The position numbers and the translations under genes are program-made. The notes under the pieces are model-generated. The model had not been told where the DNA came from, made no database searches, and worked only from the letters and a program-made list of their open reading frames with translations. A stretch of DNA of 64,000 nucleotides. It comes from Bathymodiolus brooksi (taxonomy: Eukaryota > Mollusca > Bivalvia > Mytilida > Modiolidae). The stretch spans positions 80,047,668 through 80,111,667 of the forward strand of contig OY804576.1 in NCBI GenBank assembly GCA_963680875.1. The letters run 5' to 3'. Shown one piece after another: positions 1-34,920 of the stretch; position 1 is the stretch's first letter; every line of letters begins with the position of its first letter.

Positions 1-1894
1 TATTCTTAATTTACAAAATGTTGGGGAAAATTCAGAAAGCAAAGAAATTTTGTAACCAAATTGAAAAGAAAATCAATGAAAACATACTTTTCAGAACGTT
101 GCTCTGGGGGAACAAAATCGGGCAACTTTTGGAAAACTATTAAGCCATTCTTTTCGAAAAAGGGGTCCAGTGGAGAACAAAAAATTGTGCTTAATGAATC
201 TGACAAGATTGTAAATGATCAAAAAGAAGTAGCCAATCACTTTAATAATTTTTTCTCTACTGTAGCTGAGAATATAGGAAAAGATACTGTTTACGACCCT
301 TCTGATCATCCAAGTTTAATAGAAATAAAGAAACAAAATGATTGCACAAACAAATTTGTTTTTGGAAAGGTAACAACAAATAAAGTTGAAAAGATTATAA
401 ATAATATCAACATCAAAAAAGCAACAGGTGCTGATGGTATACCTGCCAAAATAATAAAATGTAGTAAATCTATTATTGCACCTCAGATTACAAGTATTTT
501 AAATATGTCAATAGATCAGTGTTTTTCCGGATAAATTAAAGAAAGCACAAGTAACACCTTTATATAAAAAGAATGATCCACTTTTGAAGACTAACTACAG
601 ACCCGTAAGTGTACTATGTATTTTTTCAAAGATTTTTGAGAACATTTTAGAACAGCAATTGTCTGATTTTTTTGAAAATATTTTTAATCCTTATTTATGT
701 GCTTTTAGAAGAGGTCATGGATGTCAGACAACCCTGCTCAGGTTATTAGAAGACTGGCGGAATGCCCTTGAAAAAAATCAGTATGTTGCCGCAGTCCTAA
801 TGGATCTTTCCAAGGAATTTGATTGCCTAACCCATGATATTTTATTGGATAAACTTTCGGCCTATGGTATGTCCACTGATTCTGTATCCCTTCTCGAGTC
901 CTACCTATCAAATAGGAAACAACAAATTAAAATTAATGGTATCCTGAGCAGTTGGTCTGACATCCAAAAAGGGGTACCCCAAGGGTCAATCTTGGGGCCT
1001 CTACTTTTTAATGTCTTTATTAATATTTTTTATTTTGTAAAAAAGGGTACTTTATATAATTATGCGGATGACAATACTTTGTCTTATGGTCATCCTGATT
1101 TTAATGTACTTACCTCAGTTTTAGAATCAGAGTCAAATGCTCTTATTAATTGGTTTAAAGTTAACAAAATGCAGGCTAATCCAGATAAATTTCAGGTACT
1201 TGCAGTTGGGAAGAAGACTTTTGACAAAAACATGAAGATTTGTATACAGAATTCTACACTTTCATGTGAAGAGACAGTAAAACTTTTAGGAATTGAAATA
1301 GATTATCAATTAAATTTTGACATTCACATCAGTTCAATCTGTAGGAAGGCATCACAGCAACTGAATATACTTAAACGTTTGGGCCAATATTTAGACAGAT
1401 TAAGCAAATTAACTATATTCCACACTTTCATTCTCAGTAACTTTAACTTCTGCCCTTTGGCTTGGCATTTTTGTACCGATAAAAATTCAAAAAAATTAGA
1501 GAAAGTGCAGGAAAGAGCACTTCGCTTTGTATACGATGACTACACCAGTTCATATATCAACCTTCTTGAAAAAGCTCTAGTGCCCTCCTTACAGATCAGA
1601 CGTATTAGGACAATGGCCTTGGAGACATATAAAATTGTTAACAAATTAGCTCCTGTATGCCTTCATGATTTAGTTAATGTGAAGAATTCTAAATATGCTT
1701 TCAGGTATTCGAACATATTAGATGTACCTCAAGTTAGAACTACAAGGTATGGCAAAAAATCATTCATGTTTGCAGCTGCAACTCTGTGGAACGACCTTCC
1801 GAACCATTTCAGAACTGAAAACAGTTTCAACCACTTTAAAAGTTTGATTCCGTCCTGGAATGGCTCAGTATGTCGTTGTTCTGCATGCAGATAA
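1..1894 (+). pseudogene. CR1/L2-like non-LTR retrotransposon ORF2 (reverse transcriptase), 5' end outside window
   Basis: This is the 3' part of a LINE ORF2 encoding reverse transcriptase. Coding similarity runs from the window edge, with a stop at 7-9, to about 523. A +1 shift at 521-524 then moves to the frame that ends at the TAA at 1892-1894. RT landmarks seen are NYRPVS, AFRRGHGCQTTLLRLLEDW, LMDLSKEFDCLTHDILLDKL, GVPQGSILGPLLF and the catalytic YADD at 1061-1072. The C-terminus has a W-N-G-x-x-C-x-C-x-x-C pattern, known from CR1-type ORF2 ends. The ..SKEFDC.. block has E where SKAFDC is usual, and NIFYF replaces the expected NDIFYF, so the copy is decayed. A second copy of the same family lies at 6818-9280 on the other strand. 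Clade assignment within CR1/L2 is inferred. Confidence 0.9.
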
Positions 1895-2180
1895 CATATT
1901 CAGCTTTCTGTTTTATTTCTAGTGCTTTTTCCAAGTTTTAATGCTGCTTAGTTATTTTATGTTTGCTTGATATTGCTTCAGCATGTTTTAGTATGTCTTT
2001 TATTTTTGTGCTTTTTATGTTGCATTTGCAGCCAACTGTATGTGCTTTATATGTGTGTTTATGTTAATATTTGTATGTATCTTGTGCTACTATGTATATT
2101 CGGTAAAAAGCTCCTGAGAGCTTGTGTTTATTGTTATACAAAAACCGAATTCAAATAAAGTTTTCTTATCTTATTCTTAT
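1895..2180 (+). mobile_element. LINE 3' UTR and TTATC-type tail
   Basis: AT-rich 3' UTR of the preceding LINE, ending in a short TCTTATCTTATTCTTAT microsatellite at about 2163-2180. The same tail, reverse complemented as (GATAA)n, ends the related LINE at 6818-6840. This supports target-primed insertion and fixes the 3' end of the family. Confidence 0.7.
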
Positions 2181-2601
2181 GAACGGGATTCGGGGCGAAA
2201 CGACCCTGGTACCTTTTGTACCCTACATCTATTTTATTGATAAAACGTCAAGCTCCTGTGCTAAAACTAAAACAAAAGTCCACAAATGCATATTTTTTTC
2301 ATCTGTCCGCTGATTTCATATTGCCGTTTTATTTATGATGTGTTTTCTGGTGTTTTTTATGTGTTTTTGTATGTTTTGTTGGTGTTTTTGGGTAAATCTA
2401 TGGACCGGTGAAAACATTTAAAGCAACTTTTGAAAAGGCGACAGATATTTGTCATCACTTTCCAGTTTCGTGAAGATTAGATTTGAATTGAATAAAATAA
2501 TATAAATAACATGCTATTTGAATTTATTATACTGTCTTCAATGCTTTTGCGAACTTCTGTTCCATGTAGAGGATCATGAAGATGTTATGGAAACAACTCA
2601 C

Positions 2602-2784
2602 CGACATCTGTCTCTTTGGACCCCATGACAGGCAAGTACAAGTTGTAGTCAAGTGTGAACTCGGTGTATACTGTTGACTTAATTTACAGGTTGCAGTATC
2701 CCACAACTTAAGAACACCATCAGGGCTAGAATATAAGCAATATTCTCCATTAGACGAAAAAGACACTGATGTTGAAACTGCCAT
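2602..2784 (-). CDS. WDR43: WDR43 (UTP5-like nucleolar WD40 protein), first coding exon
   Basis: The 61 codons from ATG 2784 to a GTGAGT splice donor at 2601-2596 encode the start of a WD40 propeller: MAVSTSVSFSSNGEY, then SSPDGVLKLWDTAT and SSHLTTTCTCLSWGPKRQ. The pairing of a DGxLxxWDTA blade with 'HL..TCTCLxW' matches the N-terminus of WDR43. From family knowledge, WDR43 is the t-UTP/UTP5 homologue needed for Pol I transcription and 18S pre-rRNA processing in the nucleolus. An in-frame upstream ATG at 2811 would add nine residues; 2784 fits the family better. Further exons must lie left of the window because LINE sequence fills 1-2180. The gene is divergent from SLC29, with a spacer of about 3.9 kb. 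Confidence 0.75.
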
Positions 2785-5389
2785 TTTCAACACGTGTTTC
2801 CCAATACGCATGTGCGATTTTTTGGTTTTAGTTTTTTTTAAACTTCCGCTTCCGGTTTGCCTTACCTTCCCTATTACCAGGTCTCGGACACTCTAGTCTC
2901 CCCTTATATTAATATCCGCCATAACGTGCTAGATTGTGATCGTTTTGATAAACGACATTGTCAAAGATTAATTCATGGATATATTTTGATAAAATATGGA
3001 TGGAATAGTTTGAAATATTTAATTGCCCAAGAAAGTTTGTATTATTTTCCATTCAACATACGTCTTCTTGTAATATATGTAAAATATAATCAGAATCAGG
3101 TAGATTTTTAGTTTGACAAATTTTTCTTAATGGATTTTTTTTCTTTTGTAATGTATTTTTACCTTAGCTATTATAGACCTTTTTATTCTTAAAAACATGG
3201 GCGCGGCCATTATCGACTTCCGAGTGTGTCCGCCATTAGTAAAGTGACAAAATCTTATGTTCTCGGGGTTTATCGATACGCTAATGTATGGTTTCTCTAG
3301 TACAGGTGTCACAATATACTGTTATTTCGGCTTGAAATTCAATGATAACACCTGCTGTGAAGTGATTTTTAAACGGAGATATAATGACAATGATATAATG
3401 ACAACAAATAAATTACCTGGTATGTAGTTTTTTTTTAATTACCGTTATATTCCCCATACAAAATCAGCATAAATCCTACTTGATTGAAAACTGCATGCAC
3501 TTTTTTTCCTTTTTTGTGTTTTAGTTGCTTTTCAAGCATAAGAAAAATTAATATTTTGTATGAAATTAAAAAGTAAATATATAAATTATAATATACGCTT
3601 TTTTAAATTATTACTATACGATTTAAAGTGAAGTAATAATGATAAAAAGTGTGCCTAACTTATAAGAAAGAACTTAACTTTGAATGTGACATCTTAAGGT
3701 CCACTTTTCAATTCTGTTTTATTTTATTTATTTTTTGTTTGTTAAATTGTAAAACAAATTAAAACTTTTTGTCGGTCAATTTCTTTATAGGGATCTGTAG
3801 TGAAGATGAAAAGGAATTTAAATTTTATCAAATTAAAACATCTGAATTTCTTTATCTGAAAAAAAAGTTTCATGGGGAACCTAATATAACTATTTGCTCC
3901 CAGGTTTCAGATACGATAACAGGACGGGCATTTTTCACCCCATTTGTCTTCCTTTTCCAATTTCTTTGCTAGGATTTCATAGTTTTATATTGATTTATTC
4001 TTTAATTTTATATGTTTTTGAAGATTAATTAAAATTTAATATTGACGTGTTAAGGAAGTGGTAGCGCTTTCTAGACTTGTAGTCTGTTGAAGGTCGCCCG
4101 TGTCAACAGCGATGCGATGCTTCCCGGGTTTGGCACTTAGGGGAATAGACAGTCGTGTCATTTTGCAACAAAGGTGTTAAATTCATATTGTAGAAAGATA
4201 ACTATCATTATAACTGATAGTTAACTGTGTATTGCATAACAAGTTATAGCAAAGATATCACTAAAACACAAAAATTTAATTTATGTATTGGGTTGATTCT
4301 TAAATATATTTGATTTGCAATATGACAGTTAAACTCTACCCCCTTCCCACAAAGGGTTAAAAATGATAAAAATATATATAACTGAATTATAATGACAAAA
4401 AACTAAAAGAAAAAAAAATCGCCGAATTTTGTTGCAGGACATCATGTCGTTCATTTTTACTTCTTACAGAATCAAGATTTATCTCTTTGTAAATTGTTAA
4501 TTATTTTATGCGGCTTCTACATGAAAAACAATAATTCCTACACTGCTCACTTTGTTCCCGTTTCCTTTGTTTATAGTATTTAAACTTTCATTTAAAACAA
4601 CATTTAACTCAGGTTTTTTTCCTTTCTATGTTATCCTCTACCGCATACGGAAGGAACATTATTCCTCCACATATTTGCTACTCTATCATTGTGCAAATGA
4701 TTGATTTTTTGGTCAATTGCATAAGTGCTCCCTACATCATAAAAATATGCGACTTTGTGAAGTGAAGACAATAAATGTCAATATTCGAATGGAACTTAGT
4801 TCTTTTGTACAAAATATATACCGTTAGTAAAAAATGTGTGTCGAGGGTTTCCATACCGACCGGTTTTTTTTTTTGCGTACCCTGCTTTGTATTGAAATTC
4901 TGCCACATAAGCAAGGTTAAAATCTGAATAGCTACAGATCGATTTGTTAGCCCACATCTGGCAAAATGGCTAATTCTTTAATTTTTATAATATTGATGAC
5001 CGTATAGATTTGTCCGACCTGGTGCTGAACTTTGTAATTCTGAACAATTTAAACAATAACCGTTTAAGTTCGATTCAGTAATCCATATTTCGAAATATTC
5101 GGCCAAAATCACGGGAATAAGCCATACAATATCAACTGAAGCGTGTTTATCTAATCCAATTATGAATACTGATTAAGGGTAACTAGTGTAAACAACCGAT
5201 TGTTGCACTTTATTAATGGCGGACGATAATAACGCCACCTAGCGACCACGAAGGATAACTAGGTAATCACCGATTTCTGAAAACGTCTATATATAGAAAC
5301 AGAAAATATAGGTTATATATTTTTATATTATAAAATAAATTAATAAAAAAAAACTGTGTCTTCTTAGAATATGGTAACTCCGAGGATTT

Positions 5390-5833
5390 ATGATCACTCG
5401 TCGCAACTTCGGCTGATTCCGTACCTTCATCATACCACGTATTACAATAGCTCCCCAATCGGCAAACCTCGGGTGAGTCTGCTTCGCTTCCTCAATACCT
5501 CGGCTGTAATACAGTATTTGATATGCGTCTACGCGTCACATTTCTTCGCCGGAAGACCGTATCACTTCAATTAAACATTGCGCACCGCGAATAAGTTCTA
5601 AAATGGCGACAATAGATGAGCTTGTTTTGAAAAATATTGGTCTTTGATGAAGGTATGGAATCAGCCGACATTGCGACGAATGAAAATATATTATTATTGG
5701 ACGAATATTCGAAAGTGAAATTATTTTAATACCTCCTTCATTGAAGATTTCCGAAAGTAGTTCCAATGGGAGCTATCGTAATACGGACGAGGTATGATGA
5801 AGGTACGGAATCAGCCGAAGTTGTGACGAGTGA
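5390..5833. repeat. Foldback element with about 65-bp inverted arms
   Basis: Left arm 5390-5455 (CACTCGTCGCAACTTCGGCT ... AATAGCTCCCCA) is repeated inverted at 5768-5833 (TGGGAGCTATCGTAATACGG ... GACGAGTG). A third, partial copy in the right-arm orientation, built on GATGAAGG and GAATCAGCCGA, lies at about 5644-5683. No ORF of note lies between the arms. Confidence 0.8.
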
Positions 5834-6098
5834 ATAGGCAATAATTATTGTTAATTCAACTTTTTGCATTTAATTGTTATATTTTAAAATTGTTATACGC
5901 AATAAATTATTTTATGTTCATATTTATATGAATATTATAGTTGCAATTATTTAAATTAAATATACCTACCTTGAAGAACTTTTGGATTTATTAATATGAT
6001 CAACGCCCACTTTTTTATATAAATATATATTGCCGAATTTCCTTCGGTATTTTCCGTATATTACAATTATACTTCGGTATTTTCCGACTTATTTCGGT

Positions 6099-6154
6099 AC
6101 AATTTTTTGACGTATTTGAAGTGCATACACACTTCAAATACGTCAAAAAATTGT
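6099..6154. repeat. Perfect 25-bp hairpin, 6-nt loop
   Basis: Arm 6099-6123 (ACAATTTTTTGACGTATTTG...) is exactly complementary to 6130-6154, with the loop CATACA between them. It lies about 570 bp upstream of the SLC29 start codon. Confidence 0.9.
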
Positions 6155-6723
6155 CCAATGAAAAATTTCTCGATATACGCTAACTAGACTAACCCGAATA
6201 ATCCAGTCGTTATATTACGCTCCCATTGGTCGTCCAGCGATAGTGCCGATAGAGGGCCAGTATTATTCGAGTTAGAACTAGACGAGAACTTATTATAAAA
6301 TCCCGAGGTACATCGAATGGTAAAATCGGCCATTTTCTAGCATCATTATTTGCTGATTCCGTCCCCTTCCTTATGACATCCCCTGCTATGACACTCAAAG
6401 TCCAGAATTACTACTACACACATGACATATATCGGATATATACTCTTAACTCTTACCATAGGATACCATAGGAACTACAGTGGACGCTGGCTTATTGCCA
6501 CTATGTCCGCCTCTAAATCCACATCATTGATGCGCGACTTTACGACTGTTTGAAAGATATGTGTAACTGAAATGAAAAATTTTAAATTATTGGCTACAAA
6601 TATAATTTAGGCAAGTCTAAAAGATGACAATAATTAGGAGGATAAATTGAAAGACGACCAGATTAAAAAAATGAGATCGTGACTACGTGACTCGTGAGTC
6701 TCTACAAGTACAAGTACAACATT

Positions 6724-29579
<22,856 letters not shown>

Positions 29580-30322
29580 AAGATTGTATTTTTGTATTAA
29601 TATTATATAAGTAAATTATTCAATAACATTTACTGTTGAAAGTTTTAATTTTTTGTACTTTACAGATTTTTCTTTTGAAAGTTTTAAGCATGAAATATGG
29701 ATAAATACTATGATTTTCCTTAATATGCATTTAATATTACAAACAGCTGACCATTATAAAATATAATATTTTATTACATTTATGGTTTTATACAGTATTA
29801 TGAAACCATGCAGTTCGTTTTTTTGTGATAAATCGTCATATTGAACGGCTTCTGATCTATTTCTAGCAGCGGGAGAAATCCCGGTTAAATTTTAAAATTT
29901 ACCAGCCAATCGTTTTCTACGTCACGGTCTGTTGCAATGACGTCACAAAAACACGACAGTTGGAAAACCGAAGTGGCAAAGAAGTTTTACAAATGCACCA
30001 GAATGCAAATACATGTTGTATGAATTTGTACACACTGAATTAGTACAAGTGTTCTATGATATTAAATGGATCAGCTCAGGAACTTTTGAATTTGAAAAAA
30101 AACAACAATCCCTAAAAATCGATCCAGGTACACAACAAAAACTTGGTATGTTAAATGTAATAAAACAATTACAGCACTTCATTTTGTGCAATATGATGTG
30201 TTATGAAGCATGAGAAGCAATATTGACCAAGTCCGAAGTGGAATAATTGTATAATATGACTTCAGATAATGTTTCTTCTAATTAGCTGACGTACCTAGTA
30301 ACGTTCTTTGATATAACGTTAT

Positions 30323-30367
30323 ATTCACCTCACGCGACGTAATGAGCAGTGAATATAACATTCTAAC
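30323..30367. repeat. Short inverted repeat
   Basis: AACGTTATATTCAC and GTGAATATAACATT face each other over about 17 bases. Confidence 0.6.
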
Positions 30368-30474
30368 GTCTTGCACCAAGCTAATCCAAAGAAAACATCA
30401 TGATAAAAGCTTATAGGTTATTTTAAGTGTGAAAGCAACATACAATAAAATAATTAATGACTTTCAATTTGATG

Positions 30475-30568
30475 GATACCAGGATTTATTGACCCAAGAA
30501 TAATATATTTACCTCGGTCTCTGGCCTTGATGAATATAGTATTCTTGGGTTAATAAATCCTAGTATCC
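30475..30568. repeat. Hairpin/foldback, about 27-bp arms
   Basis: GATACCAGGATTTATTGACC...AAGAATA faces TATTCTTGGGTTAATAAATC...CTAGTATC. It directly abuts the next element at 30569. Confidence 0.8.
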
Positions 30569-31929
30569 CAGGGATCGCGCTGTCGGTCGCCAATGTCGCA
30601 ATTTGTGATTTTTTTTTCTTGACTGGCAACTGAAATCGGCTTCTGGCGATTTTTTTGGCGCCTAGATTTCCTTGTGTAAATTTATAGATAATCACTGTGT
30701 ACCGTAACAAAAATCAATAATCCGTATTACGTGTTGGTAAACAATTTATTGAGGTGTGAAATCTTGATCGCCAATTAGATTTATGATCGTATTATTGTTG
30801 TTAATTGAAGTGTAATTAGATGATCATGTTTTGAAAAAAGTTGTTTTACATGAATTATATAGAGGAAAATCGGAGATGACAGACACTTATTTCCAGTTAC
30901 GGTATATTCAAACTAGTAGCCGAATTGCAGTCAATAAAAAGTTATTTTTAACATCCTTGCTATTTTTAGCACGTAGTTACCGTGATGTACAACATACAAA
31001 TTTTCGAATGTCATTAAAAATGAAAATTGTACATCAATGACGTAAACAAATGTGCCATATTTTATTATATTGGCACTTATTTTTCACTTTATTAAATTAA
31101 TAAACAACTGCTAGTACCGAATGGAATCTGTGTTGAAGAACGATCTGATTCTGATTGCTAAGCGATCTTCTGCTTGTCACATGTCAGCTGAGCTAAACGA
31201 CGTTTCTGTGAAAGCATGTTTGAAACTGATGAAATATACTTTATTTTTATGGATATTTATAACAACGAGCGGCTGTGACACTAATCCTGAGTAGCTTGGG
31301 AATGAGTAGTGTACCAAGCTGAACACAACAAGCCGCTGACACTTCAATTATTTTGTTAATTTCTTTCACCAAAATGAATGATCGCTAATTAAGGTTAATT
31401 GCCTTTGAATTTGATCACCTGTAATTAACTACTCAGACCATACAACAGGTGTCAAATTTTGTGATGTAATCTGTTGATTGACAGATCATACACATCAATT
31501 GATATTTTTAACAAGAGAAAGGCAGTTTTAGTATAATTTTTTGTTTAAACTTACGAAAAAGGTACGAGGGCGTTTTAGTGACAGTTCTGAATGTATGTCT
31601 GTATCATATTGTATGTTAACTTTTGTTATATAATGATGTCTATGTTGTTATTTATTGATTATTTATTGTAATAAATTATATAAATGTTTTTGTTTTTGAT
31701 GATGAAATCGAAATGAAAAACTGAAGTACAATACAGACATTAACATTTGTACATGAAACTGAACATGCCAGGTACATGCAATCAACCAGTTTCAGTTCGA
31801 AAAATTTGGCTCCTTGTAAAAAATTTTAGCTGGCTCCTAAACTGGCTCCTGACTTTCAAACCTGGCACCTGAAAATGGCACCTGGCGATTTTTCTGGCTC
31901 CTACTTTTTGGGAGCCAGAGCAGCCCCTG
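30569..31929. mobile_element. Probable hAT-like non-autonomous element
   Basis: Starts CAGGGATCGCGCTG and ends GAGCAGCCCCTG, with TATCC on both flanks. Both subterminal regions contain GGCGATTTTT-type blocks and repeated GGCTCC/GGCACC words. No transposase ORF; the termini are imperfect. Confidence 0.45.
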
Positions 31930-32549
31930 TATCCACCTCATTAAAAGTCACTAATTGTATAGTATTATTCAATTATGTTAAATTAGAATATAAGAATCTC
32001 ATCAAGTGTGTCAGGTATGATGTGTCGTTTTACTTTATTCTATAAAAAGCCAATAAATTGAGGTTTCATTTTATGTACAATAATGATACAAATCTGTGCA
32101 ATGCAATTTTTTTTTAAATAAATAAACATACTTTTTTGTTCAGTTATTTTTTTAAGACTATGATTTTTATTTCTCCTTGCAGTGCATTTTGTAAAAATTA
32201 TAACCTGTATTCACCAACCACCTGTCTAGGGAGACAATTTTTCAGTGTTCCCTTGGAAGGTCACATAAGACAGGTTTGACTACATTGTATATGATTCAGG
32301 ATAGAACAAATAATTACAGATAAAACAATGTCTCTTTCTTATATGTAAATTGTATTGCCAAATTTTTATATTGGTGTATACAGTTATTTTCAAAAGCATT
32401 GTATTCTCATATTTCAGCTTAAATGACAATGTTTCTGTGTGATATTTTATGGCATTGTGTATATGTCAAATAATATTTGTTGATTTGCATGGTTTCACTT
32501 CTTATTTTTCACAATAAATATATTTACAAGATCCTGGTTTATTTTTAAT

Positions 32550-32895
32550 ATTGAGGATAAGATGTTCATCTCAAGGGCGTTAGATCGTGGGTTTGAGCCC
32601 TGATTGGGTCAAACCAAAGACTATAACATTGGTATTTGTTGCTGCTCCGTTAAGTACGCAGCATTATGGAGAAAGAGCCAAGACTGGTTGGCTCGGAATC
32701 AGGATAACGTGTCCAAGTGGGGCGACACGTCTGTCCGCAGACTGTTATTCCAGTGAGCTAGCACCATAAAAATATAACTAAGAGTGTTGATCTTTTGTAC
32801 AAAGTGGACCTCATCATCATTTCATTGAAAATTAACTTGTTCTCGCCATGATATAGTTGAAAAATTGCTGAGTTGGGCGTTTATCACTCACTATA
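32550..32895 (+). repeat. tRNA-derived SINE, family 2
   Basis: B-box-like GTGGGTTTGAGCCCTG near the head, middle AGCCAAGACTGGTTGGCTC, tail TTGTTCTCGCCATGATATAG and TCACTCACT. Shares head and tail with 36086-36445. Confidence 0.75.
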
Positions 32896-33004
32896 TAACC
32901 AATAGATTCTACCTACTTAACTAGTAGTTCATTAACTATAAGTATTCATTGACCCTGTTACTTTTGTACTCCTGTCAATGTTTATGTTCTTTTTAGTATT
33001 TGTT

Positions 33005-33205
33005 TATGTGTGTTTTGCTCTGGAGATTGGTCATCAAGAGGCGAGTTGGCATCTCAATAGATTTATCTCTGCCACTTTTTTCTGCCTGTCCGAACCAAGG
33101 ATCTATATTTCTATCTATCTCTTTCTATAAAATTGTGTGATTTGGATTTAGAGGTTTACCAGTGGAGTGATTTGTATTATTGTGTCAACCATTTCTATTT
33201 AACTT
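33005..33205 (+). repeat. Interspersed repeat shared with 26680-26850 and 46660-46865
   Basis: Contains GGAGATTGGTCATCAAG and a TGTGTCAACCATTTCTATTT end, parallel to the other copies. Non-coding. Confidence 0.5.
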
Positions 33206-33310
33206 ATTGTTTTACATAGTTACTTGTACATGTAGTAGACCTATATATGTAGTGTGCTCTTAACTGATCTTTTAACATTCATATATCTCTTCCTCATAAT
33301 GTACACTATA

Positions 33311-34920
33311 CAGTGAAAACTGTCTAAACCGAACTCTGAATAAAACAGAATACATGTGTACTGTATGAACCAAACTCTGAATAAAACAGAATACATGTGT
33401 ACTGTATGAACCAAACTCTGAATAAAACAGAATACATGTGTACTGTATGAACCAAACTCTGAATAAAACAGAATACATGTGTACTGTATGAACCAAACTC
33501 TGAATAAAACAGAATATATGTGTACTGTATGAACCAAACTCTGAATAAAACAGAATACATGTGTACTGTATGAACCAAACTCTGAATAAAACAGAATACA
33601 TGTGTACTGTATGAACCAAACTCTGAATAAAACAGAATACATGTGTACTGTATGAACCAAACTCTGAATAAAACAGAATACATGTGTACTGTATGAACCA
33701 AACTCTGAATAAAACAGAATACATGTGTACTGTATGAACCAAACTCTGAATAAAACAGAATACATGTGTACTGTATGAACCAAACTCTGAATAAAACAGA
33801 ATACATGTGTACTGTATGAACCAAACTCTGAATAAAACAGAATACATGTGTACTGTATGAACCAAACTCTGAATAAAACAGAATACATGTGTACTGTATG
33901 AACCAAACTCTGAATAAAACAGAATACATGTGTACTGTATGAACCAAACTCTGAATAAAACAGAATATATGTGTACTGTATGAACCAAACTCTGAATAAA
34001 ACAGAATACATGTGTACTGTATGAACCAAACTCTGAATAAAACAGAATACATGTGTACTGTATGAACCAAACTCTGAATAAAACAGAATACATGTGTACT
34101 GTATGAACCAAACTCTGAATAAAACAGAATACATGTGTACTGTATGAACCAAACTCTGAATAAAACAGAATACATGTGTACTGTATGAACCAAACTCTGA
34201 ATAAAACAGAATACATGTGTACTGTATGAACCAAACTCTGAATAAAACAGAATACATGTGTACTGTATGAACCAAACTCTGAATAAAACAGAATACATGT
34301 GTACTGTATGAACCAAACTCTGAATAAAACAGAATACATGTGTACTGTATGAACCAAACTCTGAATAAAACAGAATACATGTGTACTGTATGAACCAAAC
34401 TCTGAATAAAACAGAATACATGTGTACTGTATGAACCAAACTCTGAATAAAACAGAATACATGTGTACTGTATGAACCAAACTCTGAATAAAACAGAATA
34501 TATGTGTACTGTATGAACCAAACTCTGAATAAAACAGAATACATGTGTACTGTATGAACCAAACTCTGAATAAAACAGAATACATGTGTACTGTATGAAC
34601 CAAACTCTGAATAAAACAGAATACATGTGTACTGTATGAACCAAACTCTGAATAAAACAGAATACATGTGTACTGTATGAACCAAACTCTGAATAAAACA
34701 GAATACATGTGTACTGTATGAACCAAACTCTGAATAAAACAGAATACATGTGTACTGTATGAACCAAACTCTGAATAAAACTGAATCCTGTAAAAACCGA
34801 ATCATTATTAACGTCCCAATGTAAGAAGTATTTGTTAATTTAACCTGTATAAACCAAATACCTGTCTATTCCAAACAAAAAAGTTGATCTCAATGAAGTT
34901 GGTTTAGACAGGTTTCACTA
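33311..34920. mobile_element. Tc1/mariner-like MITE hosting a minisatellite
   Basis: Left end TA-CAGTGAAAACTGTCTAAACC, right end GGTTTAGACAGGTTTCACTA-TA, the same termini as the intact 183-bp element at 40946-41128. The right interior (TTTGTTAATTTAACCTGTAT) also matches that element in reverse. Almost all of the extra 1.4 kb is the 41-bp repeat. Confidence 0.88.
33333..34800. repeat. Minisatellite, 41-bp unit, 35 full copies
   Basis: Unit starts ACTCTGAATAAAACAGAATA. Full units start every 41 bp from 33333 to 34727, with a partial 36th from 34768. Copies are almost identical; units 5, 16 and 29 carry the same C-to-T change (ATATATG for ATACATG). The unit has no stop in any minus-strand frame, which creates spurious ORFs of about 500 codons. 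Confidence 0.98.

Larger units (their letters stand above)
2785..6723. other. Spacer between divergent WDR43 and SLC29 genes
   Basis: No conserved coding exon was seen. It should hold both promoters and 5' UTRs. The recognisable structure is two foldbacks (5390-5833 and 6099-6154) and short GC-richer patches near 3190-3250 and 5215-5260. The small ORFs here show no family resemblance. Confidence 0.55.
29580..33310. other. Intergenic region 3' of SLC29
   Basis: SLC29 3' UTR of unclear length (no AATAAA close to the stop), a hairpin at 30475-30568, a hAT-like element at 30569-31929, a fragment of a CAGTCAAACCTG MITE at about 32150-32277, and SINE and other repeats. No gene seen. Confidence 0.6.

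Noticed and set aside
4040..4135. tRNA-like stretch with TGGTAGCGC and a CTTGTAG loop
   Set aside because: Outer GGAAG/CTTCC pairing exists, but the anticodon stem pairs poorly and there is no acceptable T arm or B box. At most a decayed tRNA-derived remnant.
33241..34805. Three overlapping minus-strand ORFs of 484-508 codons with a 41-residue repeat
   Set aside because: They arise because a 41-bp tandem unit lacks stops in all minus frames. There is no non-repeat domain, and the array sits inside a MITE.
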